From Streptomyces coelicoflavus (lineage in GTDB: Bacteria > Actinomycetota > Actinomycetes > Streptomycetales > Streptomycetaceae): a stretch of DNA of 64,000 nt. Location of the stretch: the NCBI RefSeq assembly GCF_003112555.1, contig NZ_BEWB01000013.1:1-64000 (forward strand), in the 5' to 3' direction. The position numbers and the translations under genes are program-made. Below, piece after piece: positions 57,408 to 64,000 of this stretch. The notes below the pieces were generated by a model. That model was given only the letters and a program-made list of their open reading frames with translations. It made no database searches and was not told the DNA's origin. How positions within the stretch are numbered: position 1 is the first letter of the stretch; each line of letters opens with the position of its first letter.

Positions 57408-57561
57408 GGGGCCGGCTCCTCGGGACGGGCGGACGGTGAGCCGGTGGGGACGGCGGCGAACAAAATAGCGAATGCCGGTGGACCGGGCGGGAGGCGGGGT
57501 GCGCCGTGCCGTACCCTCGGCACCCGGATGCCGCTGGGCGGCAGTGACGGGGGGAGTCCGC

Positions 57562-58287
57562 ATGACCGCGATCAGTCTCACCAAGGTGCGGGAGACGGCG
57601 CCCGCGCTGGTCGACCTGTACAAGACCGCCGGGGTGTCGCTCACCAAGCACGGCATGGAGGGGACCCGGGCCGCGGTCTACCTCGTCGTCGACTACTCCG
57701 GCTCCATGAAGCCGTACTACAAGGACGGCAGCGTGCAGGCGCTCGCCGACCGGGTGCTGAGCCTGTCCGCGCACCTCGACGACGACGGCACCGTGCCGGT
57801 GGTGTTCTTCTCCACCGACGTCGACGCGGTCACCGAGATCGCGCTCGCCGACCACGAGGGCCGGATCGAGCGGATCGTGTCCGGCCTCGGGCACATGGGC
57901 AAGACCAGCTACCACCTGGCCATGGACGCCGTCATCGACCACTACCTGGACAGCGGCTCCCACCACCCCGCCCTGGTCGTCTTCCAGACCGACGGAGGCC
58001 CGATCAACCGGCTCGCCGCCGAGCGCTACCTGTGCAAGGCGGCCCCGCTGCCGCTGTTCTGGCAGTTCGTCGGCTTCGGCGACCCGGGCAGCCGCCAGTT
58101 CGAGTACCTGCGCAAGCTGGACGAACTCGCGGTGCCCGGCAAGCGGGTCGTCGACAACGCGGGCTTCTTCCACGCGGGCCGCGACCCCCGCAAGGTCACC
58201 GACGCCGAGCTGTACGACCGGCTGGTGGGCGAGTTCCCCCAGTGGCTGGCGGCCGCACGCGCCCAGGGGATCGTGCGGCCCGCCTGA
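57562..58287 (+). CDS. TerY-like von Willebrand factor A domain protein
   Basis: 241-residue vWA protein of the TerF/TerY type found in tellurite/stress-resistance contexts, though no ter genes are adjacent. MIDAS motif DYSGSMK at residues 44-50 (the loop is preceded by VYLVV) and the later Thr/Asp positions (GKTSYHLAMDAV, FQTDGGPIN). GGGGAG upstream of the ATG is a good Shine-Dalgarno. Convergent with the SIMPL gene, 9 bp apart. Confidence 0.88.
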   Translation: MTAISLTKVRETAPALVDLYKTAGVSLTKHGMEGTRAAVYLVVDYSGSMKPYYKDGSVQALADRVLSLSAHLDDDGTVPVVFFSTDVDAVTEIALADHEGRIERIVSGLGHMGKTSYHLAMDAVIDHYLDSGSHHPALVVFQTDGGPINRLAAERYLCKAAPLPLFWQFVGFGDPGSRQFEYLRKLDELAVPGKRVVDNAGFFHAGRDPRKVTDAELYDRLVGEFPQWLAAARAQGIVRPA

Positions 58288-58296
58288 GGACGGCGC

Positions 58297-58926
58297 TCAG
58301 TGCCTGAGGGAGAAGCCCAGCGCGACCCGGGCGGACACCTCCACCACGCCCGGAACCAGCGCGCCCGGCGGGCCGCCGCCCGCGGAGACACGGAACGCGG
58401 CGACGGGTTCCGACTCCACGTCCTGGATGTGCAGGACCGACCCCAGCCGCGCGTCCGCCGCCTCGGCGTACACCTCGGCCTTGCGGCGGGCCGCTGCCAC
58501 GGCCCTGCGCCGCGCCTCGTCGAGGAGTGCGGACCGGTCGTGCACGTCGAACTCGACGCCGTCGATCCGGTGCGCGCCCGCCTCGACCACGTCCGCGATC
58601 AGCCGCTCCAGCCCGTCCAGCTCCTCGGTCTCCACCGCGTACGAGGCCTGGCACCGGTACCCGACCATCGTGCGGCGACCGCCGTGACCGTCGTACTCCG
58701 AGCTGAGGCCCAGCCGGGAACCCGAGACCGAGGCGTCCGGCACCCCGTGCCGCCGCAACGCCTCCCGCAGCCGGGCCACCGCCTCCCCGGCCCGCTGGAA
58801 GGCCTGCTCCGGCGTCGGTTCCAGGACGTCCACCGCCGGCCGCACCCGTGCGACGGACGGTTCGGCCCGCATCGTGCCCGAGCCGAACACGCTGATGCCC
58901 CAGGGTTCTTCGATCGCCTGTGTCAT
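58297..58926 (-). CDS. SIMPL (DUF541) domain protein
   Basis: 209-residue SIMPL/DUF541 protein, cytoplasmic-looking because no signal peptide is present although many family members are exported. The family opening WGISVFGSGTMRAEPSVARVRPAV and the heptad-rich middle part are clear. The family binds to or stabilises protein partners in a few organisms; function here unknown. Start ATG at 58926. Confidence 0.87.
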   Translation of the reverse strand: MTQAIEEPWGISVFGSGTMRAEPSVARVRPAVDVLEPTPEQAFQRAGEAVARLREALRRHGVPDASVSGSRLGLSSEYDGHGGRRTMVGYRCQASYAVETEELDGLERLIADVVEAGAHRIDGVEFDVHDRSALLDEARRRAVAAARRKAEVYAEAADARLGSVLHIQDVESEPVAAFRVSAGGGPPGALVPGVVEVSARVALGFSLRH

Positions 58927-58966
58927 ACGGGCATTCAAACAGCGCCCCCGCACTCCGCGCCCCCGA

Positions 58967-59866
58967 TTACGTGTCGCACTCCAGCACCGTCCGGCACAGC
59001 CCGCACCGCGCCCGTACCCGGCCCCGCACCGGCACCCTGATCCGCTGGTGACACGTCGGGCAGGGGAACGACACCCGCAGCTGCCCCGGCGCCTGAGCCG
59101 TGAACGCGTACGCGTCGCCGTCCGCCGCCGCACCGGCCGCGTGCGGGTCCTGCGCGTGGCGGCGGTCCCGGGCGTAGCGGCGGCGGCCCGCCCAGCCGGC
59201 CGCGGTCAGCGGCGGCTGCTGCTCGTCCCGGCGCGCCCGGGCCAGCCCCTTGCTGTACGCCGTGTAGGCCTGGGGGCTGGTGAACCACACCGAGGGGTCC
59301 TCGCCGAACAGCCGCGCCCGCTTGGCCAGGACGTACCCGAACTCCTCCGGCGTCAGATACCCCAGCTTCTGCGAGGACGCCGAGTCCTCCCGGTAGGCGT
59401 CCAGGAGCAGCCAGCCCGCGCCCAGGTACGTCGTCGCCGTGTCGGTGAGGATCTCGTTGGCCCGGGTGCCGGGGAAGGACAGGTCGAGACGGTGGAGGTA
59501 GACGTGCATCACCTCGTGCGCGAGGGCCGCGCCGATGTCCCGGCGATGGGTGCGGAACCGGTCGTTCAGCTCGATGAAGTACTCCGGGCCGGCCGTGAGT
59601 TCCACGTTCGCCGCGTGGGTCATCTCGCGGAAGGAGACGATCATGCGGGCGTCGGGCAGCCGGTAGTGCCGCACCAGCTCGCGGGCCACCCGCTGCGTGC
59701 CCAGGTACAGGTCGTCCGTGTCGCAGAACGCCACGTCCACCGGGGCCACACTGGCCGAGAAGGTCCGGACGGTGTCGTACGACAGCCGCCGGTACAGCGC
59801 CGTGACCGCCTCCCGCACCGTCTCCAGGTGCGGGAACCCGTGCTCGACCGGTCCGCCGTTCGCCAC
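58967..59866 (-). CDS. HExxH zinc-metalloprotease-like protein with C-terminal zinc ribbon
   Basis: 299-residue soluble protein. HEVMH (H117, E118, H121) lies in a hydrophobic helix, the gluzincin/SprT-like pattern, with further candidate ligands H125 and E138. The C-terminus carries a CPTC...CGLC zinc ribbon (first Cys pair in FPCPTCHQR), often found for nucleic-acid or protein binding. Not related to any of the neighbours by obvious function. GTG start at 59866. A peptidase role is inferred from the motif only. Confidence 0.75.
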   Translation of the reverse strand: MANGGPVEHGFPHLETVREAVTALYRRLSYDTVRTFSASVAPVDVAFCDTDDLYLGTQRVARELVRHYRLPDARMIVSFREMTHAANVELTAGPEYFIELNDRFRTHRRDIGAALAHEVMHVYLHRLDLSFPGTRANEILTDTATTYLGAGWLLLDAYREDSASSQKLGYLTPEEFGYVLAKRARLFGEDPSVWFTSPQAYTAYSKGLARARRDEQQPPLTAAGWAGRRRYARDRRHAQDPHAAGAAADGDAYAFTAQAPGQLRVSFPCPTCHQRIRVPVRGRVRARCGLCRTVLECDT

Positions 59867-60003
59867 GCCCTACCCCCAAGACGCCTGAACCCTGCTCCCT
59901 GAGCCCTGCCGGTCCCACTGTAGGAGCCGCACGGGGACCGTGCGGCGTTCAGCGCCTGAGACGGTCTGCGACAGCCGGGCCGCCACCCGTAGGGTGTGCG
60001 CCC

Positions 60004-60354
60004 ATGACCACCAGCAACACCGGTACCGGTGCCGTCGAACCCGCGGTCCGCGAGGAGCTGGCCCGGCTGCGGGACAGTATCGACAACATCGACGCGGCCG
60101 TCGTCCACATGCTCGCCGAGCGCTTCAAGTGCACCCAGCAGGTCGGCCACCTCAAGGCCCGCCACCGGCTGCCGCCCGCCGACCCGGGCCGGGAGGCCCA
60201 GCAGATCGCCCGGCTGCGCACCCTCGCCGAGAGCGCCAAGCTGGATCCGGCGTTCGCCGAGAAGTTCCTGGGCTTCATCGTCGCCGAGGTGATCCACCAC
60301 CACGAGCGCATCGCGGAGAGCAACGCCGCCGGCGACGCACCGGCCGCCGGCTGA
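60004..60354 (+). CDS. Chorismate mutase, AroQ class
   Basis: 116-residue all-helical chorismate mutase, converting chorismate to prephenate for Phe/Tyr synthesis. Typical AroQ pattern: RDSIDNIDAAVVHMLAERF with Arg/Lys positions, KARHRLPPADPGREAQQ, and FLGFIVAEVIHHHERIA. TAGGGT (59990-59995) 8 nt upstream of ATG, no Shine-Dalgarno. Its role next to the trp/his-containing region is unclear because it is monocistronic. Confidence 0.93.
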   Translation: MTTSNTGTGAVEPAVREELARLRDSIDNIDAAVVHMLAERFKCTQQVGHLKARHRLPPADPGREAQQIARLRTLAESAKLDPAFAEKFLGFIVAEVIHHHERIAESNAAGDAPAAG

Positions 60355-60362
60355 GACCGGGT

Positions 60363-60383
60363 GCGCCCCCGCCCCGGGGGCGC
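60363..60383 (+). terminator. Terminator after chorismate mutase
   Basis: Perfect 9-bp stem GCGCCCCCG with its complement around a 3-nt loop, 9 nt after the stop codon. Confidence 0.75.
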
Positions 60384-60483
60384 GCGCCGGGGGAGTGCGA
60401 CGCAGACGCGCGGGCGGCGCGGCGGACCGGACATACCGTACGTACCGAACCGCCTCTGTGCCCTGCCCACCGCATCAGGCAGC

Positions 60484-62991
60484 ATGTCGTGCATGTCCGT
60501 ACTGACGCGCGACGAAGCGCAGACCCGTTCCCGGCTCCTCGACGTCCACCACTACGCGATCGAACTCGATCTGACCCGTGGGGACGAGACCTTCGACTCC
60601 CGTACCGTCATCCGGTTCACCGTCCGCGGCGACACGGACAGCACGGACACCTTCGTCGAGGTCAAGCCCGCCGAACTGCGCACCGTCACCCTGGACGGAC
60701 ACCCCCTGGACCCGGCCGCCCTGGACGAGAACCGGCTGGCCCTGAAGAACCTCGCCCCCGGCGAGCACGAGCTGCGCGTCGACGCCGCCATGCGCTACTC
60801 CCGCACCGGCGAGGGCATGCACCGCTTCACCGACCCCTCCGACGGCGAGACCTACGTCTACACCCAGCTCTTCCTGGACGACGTCCAGCGCGTCTACGCC
60901 GCCTTCGACCAGCCCGACCTCAAGGCCGTCTTCGACCTCACCGTGACCGCCCCCGAGGGCTGGACCGTCCTCGCCAACGGCGTCACCGAGCACACCGGCG
61001 ACGGCCGCTGGAAGGCCGCCACCACCCCGCTGATCTCCACCTACCTCGTCGCCGTCGCCGCCGGCCCCTGGCACTCCGTGCGCACCGAGCACCGGGGCCT
61101 GCCCTTCGGCCTCCACTGCCGCCGCTCGCTCGCCCCGCACCTGGACGCCGACGCCGACGAACTCCTCGAGGTCACCCGGGCCTGCTTCGACCGCTACCAC
61201 GAGAAGTTCACCGAGCCCTACCCCTTCGACTCCTACGACCAGGCGTTCGTCCCCGAGTTCAACGCCGGCGCCATGGAGAACCCGGGCCTGGTCACCTTCC
61301 GCGACGAGTTCGTCTTCCGCTCCGCCGTCACCGACACCCAGCGCCAGACCCGCGCCATGGTCATCGCCCACGAGATGGCCCACATGTGGTTCGGCGACCT
61401 CGTCACGCTGCGCTGGTGGGACGACATCTGGCTGAACGAGTCCTTCGCCGAGTACATGGGCTACCAGACCACCGCCGAGGCGACCCGCTTCACCGACACC
61501 TGGACCGACTTCGGCGTCACCCGCAAGGCCTGGGGCTACGACGCCGACCAGCGCCCCTCCACCCACCCCGTCGCCCCCGAGGACGTCCGGGACACCGCCT
61601 CCGCCCTCCTCAACTTCGACGGCATCTCCTACGCCAAGGGCGCCTCCGCCCTGCGCCAGCTCGTCGCCTGGCTCGGCGAGAAGGACTTCCTGGCCGGCAT
61701 CAACATCCACTTCGACCGGCACAAGTTCGCCAACGCCTCACTCGCCGACTTCATCGACTCCCTCGCCGCCGCCACCGACCGCGACGTCCACGCCTGGGCC
61801 GACGCCTGGCTGCGCACCACCGGCGTCGACACCCTCACCCCGAGCATCACCGGCGACAACGGCAGCCGCGCCCTCACCGTCCACCGCACCGGCGAGCGCC
61901 CCCACCGCATCGCCGTCGGCCTCTACGACCAGGACCCCGGCGAGGAGGGCCGCCTCACCCCGCGCGAACGGCTCGACCTCGACGTCCCGCAGGCCGAACC
62001 CCGGCCCATCGGCAAGCTCCCCGCCCTGGTCGTCCTCAACGACGGCGACCTGAGCTACGCCAAGATCCGCTTCGACGCCGACTCCTTCCGCACCCTGAGC
62101 GACAGCCTGTCCGGCCTGCCCGACCCGCTCACCCGGGCCGTCGTCTGGAACGCCCTGAGGGACGCCGTCCGCGACGGCGAACTCCCCGCCGCCGCCTACC
62201 TCGGCATCGCCCGCACCCACCTCCCGCACGAGACCGACCTCGCCCTCGTCGACGGCGTCCTCGCCTTCGCCGCCGGCCAGGTCGCCGACCGCTACGTCAC
62301 CCCCGAGCAGCGGCCCGCCGCCCTCAACACCCTCGCCGAGCTGTGCCGCGACCTCATCCGCCGCACCGAGGACGGAGACCACCCCGGCCTGCGCCTGATC
62401 GCCGTACGCCACCGCATCTCCACCGCCGCCCACCCCGACACCATCGCCGCCTGGCTCGCCGACGGCACCGTGCCGGGCGGTCCGGAACTCGACCCCGAGC
62501 TGCGCTGGCGCATCCTCACCCGGCTCGCCGTCCTCGGCGCCACCGACGAGGCTGCCATCGCCGCCGAACTGGCGAGCGACCCGAGCGCCACCGGCCAGGA
62601 GGGCGCCGCCCGCTGCCGCGCCGCGCTGCCCGACGCCGACGCCAAGGCCCGCGCCTGGGACGCCATGTTCGCCTCCGACGACCTCTCCAACTACCTGTTC
62701 ACCGCCACCGCCCAGGGCTTCTGGCAGCCCGAACAGGCCGACCTCGTACGGGACTACGTGCCGCGCTACTACACCGAGGCCGTCGCCCTCGCCGCCCGCC
62801 GCGGCCCCGCCATCGCCGACGCCGCCGGCCGCTGGGCCTTCCCCGCCCACGCCGTCGACACCGACACCCTCCGCCTCGGCCAGGAGTGCCTCGCCGACGC
62901 CGACCCGATCCCCGCCCTGCGCCGCAAGCTCACCGACCAGCTCGACGACCTGGCCCGCGCGCTGCGGGTACGGGAGGCACACGCCGACTGA
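60484..62991 (+). CDS. pepN: Aminopeptidase N, M1 family
   Basis: 835-residue zinc aminopeptidase. GAMENPG exopeptidase motif, H296-E297-M-A-H300 with E319 in LNESFAEYM completing the zinc site, and the C-terminal ERAP1-like helical domain. ATG 60484 preceded by CAGGC (weak Shine-Dalgarno); ATG 60493 (MSVLTRDEAQ) is equally likely and removes three residues. Long open frame upstream is non-coding. Confidence 0.95.
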   Translation: MSCMSVLTRDEAQTRSRLLDVHHYAIELDLTRGDETFDSRTVIRFTVRGDTDSTDTFVEVKPAELRTVTLDGHPLDPAALDENRLALKNLAPGEHELRVDAAMRYSRTGEGMHRFTDPSDGETYVYTQLFLDDVQRVYAAFDQPDLKAVFDLTVTAPEGWTVLANGVTEHTGDGRWKAATTPLISTYLVAVAAGPWHSVRTEHRGLPFGLHCRRSLAPHLDADADELLEVTRACFDRYHEKFTEPYPFDSYDQAFVPEFNAGAMENPGLVTFRDEFVFRSAVTDTQRQTRAMVIAHEMAHMWFGDLVTLRWWDDIWLNESFAEYMGYQTTAEATRFTDTWTDFGVTRKAWGYDADQRPSTHPVAPEDVRDTASALLNFDGISYAKGASALRQLVAWLGEKDFLAGINIHFDRHKFANASLADFIDSLAAATDRDVHAWADAWLRTTGVDTLTPSITGDNGSRALTVHRTGERPHRIAVGLYDQDPGEEGRLTPRERLDLDVPQAEPRPIGKLPALVVLNDGDLSYAKIRFDADSFRTLSDSLSGLPDPLTRAVVWNALRDAVRDGELPAAAYLGIARTHLPHETDLALVDGVLAFAAGQVADRYVTPEQRPAALNTLAELCRDLIRRTEDGDHPGLRLIAVRHRISTAAHPDTIAAWLADGTVPGGPELDPELRWRILTRLAVLGATDEAAIAAELASDPSATGQEGAARCRAALPDADAKARAWDAMFASDDLSNYLFTATAQGFWQPEQADLVRDYVPRYYTEAVALAARRGPAIADAAGRWAFPAHAVDTDTLRLGQECLADADPIPALRRKLTDQLDDLARALRVREAHAD

Positions 62992-62999
62992 GACCGGAC

Positions 63000-63038
63000 G
63001 CGGCCGGTCCCCCCTGCGGGGCGGGGAGAACCGGCCGC
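63000..63038 (+). terminator. pepN terminator
   Basis: GCGGCCGGT (63000-63008) and ACCGGCCGC (63030-63038) form a 9-bp stem. The 21-nt loop itself contains CCCC/GGGG pairing. It starts 8 nt after the stop codon. Confidence 0.7.
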
Positions 63039-63158
63039 GGCACCCGGGGCGCGGGCCGCCGGGATACCCCTTTCGGGTTGCGATCACTGAGCTGTCCGGC
63101 GTACACGCATCCGTGCGTACAAGCTGGAACCCCAGTCCCCGTGCCCCAAGGACGGCTC

Positions 63159-64000
63159 ATGGGCATGCCGCCCCTCGCCTCGGGCCCGCACGGCAACGAC
63201 GCCCTGCGGCCCCTGCTCGACACCGTGCTCGACGCCCTGCGCACCGGCACCGTCGCCCGCGGCGGCCCGCTGCCCCCGGGCGGCCCCGACACCGTCGCCG
63301 CCCGGGTGGCGGACGCGGCCGGCGACATCCTGCCGGACCGGGGCGACCCCGACGCGCTCCGCGTCCTGGTCACCGCCCTCGCCGAAGGCGCCGCCGACCC
63401 CGCCCACTCCCTGTGCGCCGCCCATCTGCACGCCCCGCCGCTGGCCGTCGCGGCCGCCGCCGACCTCGCCGCGAGCGTCCTCAACCCCTCCCTCGACTCC
63501 TGGGACCAGGCACCCGCCGCCTCCGCCCTGGAAGCCCTCGTCACCCGCGCCCTCGCCCGCGAGACCGGCGCCGCCGACGCTCTCGTCACCACCGGCGGCA
63601 CCGAGTCCAACCAGCTCGCCGTCCTGCTCGCCCGCGAGAAGCACGGCGCCGGCCTGCGGCTGCTCCACGGGGAGAACGCCCACCACTCCCTGCCCCGCGC
63701 CACCCGGCTCCTCGGCCTGCCCGAACCCGTGGTCGTCCCGGCCCCCGCCGGCACCCTCGACCCCGCCGCCCTCGACGAGGCGCTCACCCGGATCCCCGGC
63801 CCCCACCTCGTCGCCGCCACCGCCGGCACCACCGACGCCGGGCTCATCGACCCGCTGCCCGAGATCGCCGACCGCTGCACCGCCCACGGCACCCGTCTCC
63901 ACGTCGACGCCGCCTACGGCGCGGGCCTCCTCTTCAGCGAGCGGCACCGCGCACTGCTCGCGGGCCTGGAGGCCGCCGACACCGTCGCCCTGGACCTGCA
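63159..64000 (+). CDS. PLP-dependent decarboxylase (group II), 5' part
   Basis: First 280 codons of a gene cut by the window end. Pyridoxal decarboxylase family (L-2,4-diaminobutyrate/tyrosine/glutamate type): VTTGGTESNQLA (PLP phosphate binding), HGENAHHSLPRA (His stacking on PLP) and HVDAAYGAG (Asp binding the pyridine N). The Schiff-base lysine lies beyond the end. AAGGA 7 nt upstream of ATG. Substrate unknown; a siderophore or polyamine role is a common option in Streptomyces but not shown here. Confidence 0.85.
   Translation, partial: MGMPPLASGPHGNDALRPLLDTVLDALRTGTVARGGPLPPGGPDTVAARVADAAGDILPDRGDPDALRVLVTALAEGAADPAHSLCAAHLHAPPLAVAAAADLAASVLNPSLDSWDQAPAASALEALVTRALARETGAADALVTTGGTESNQLAVLLAREKHGAGLRLLHGENAHHSLPRATRLLGLPEPVVVPAPAGTLDPAALDEALTRIPGPHLVAATAGTTDAGLIDPLPEIADRCTAHGTRLHVDAAYGAGLLFSERHRALLAGLEAADTVALDL

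Overview
The window is chromosomal DNA of a high-GC actinobacterium, almost certainly a Streptomyces close to S. coelicolor/S. lividans. The base composition is strongly GC-rich with G/C in third codon positions. GTG starts are frequent, ATGA/GTGA overlaps link operon genes, and many starts have a -10-like hexamer 6-8 nt upstream and no Shine-Dalgarno. The his, trp, lgt and gltBD arrangement, including a bifunctional PriA and a TrpM-like gene between trpC and trpB, is the one I recall from S. coelicolor. I see no insertion sequence, phage, CRISPR array, rRNA or tRNA.

Layout. 0-5.8 kb: lspA, rluD, a GNAT acetyltransferase and a CPA1-type Na+/H+ antiporter, then a convergent MscS channel and a small alpha/beta hydrolase. 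5.8-10.6 kb (minus): Tat-exported PhoD phosphatase, an anchored DsbA-like thiol oxidoreductase, a membrane protein and a DUF2252 protein. 10.8-18.9 kb: dnaE, a 55-residue gene too short for ordinary ORF calling, a NYN-domain protein, a two-gene ABC exporter and a membrane protein. 19.0-23.0 kb (minus): YbaK-type deacylase, LON-domain protein, a repeat-rich protein of unknown role and a beta-helix-like membrane protein.

23.2-39.7 kb is the amino-acid block. hisD-hisC-hisB-(54-aa membrane peptide)-hisH-priA-ridA-hisF are mostly translationally coupled. Next come a small RHH-like gene, an ArsR-family regulator with its MFS exporter, a TIGR03085 protein, and hisI-trpE. The trp part continues with a TIGR02234 membrane protein, an HGxxPAAW protein, a DUF2752 protein, trpC, trpM, trpB and trpA. 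trpF is absent, as expected because PriA serves both pathways; trpD and trpG are also not here. A second DsbA-like protein and lgt follow.

40.9-48.0 kb (minus) is a six-gene, overlapping operon: four consecutive, mutually diverged ADP-ribosylglycohydrolase-family proteins followed by a CaiB-type CoA-transferase and a CitE-like lyase. This is the least explained unit of the window. 48.2-55.4 kb: a VIT1/CCC1 metal transporter with a candidate iron box, then gltB-gltD. 55.5-64 kb: GH46 chitosanase, a rhomboid protease with an N-terminal zinc ribbon, a TerY-type vWA protein, a SIMPL-domain protein, an HExxH protein with a C-terminal zinc ribbon, a chorismate mutase, an M1 aminopeptidase, and the start of a PLP-dependent decarboxylase cut by the window edge.

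Perfect inverted repeats mark most 3' ends. Several other palindromes lie where operators would be expected: upstream of hisD, of the ArsR gene and of phoD.
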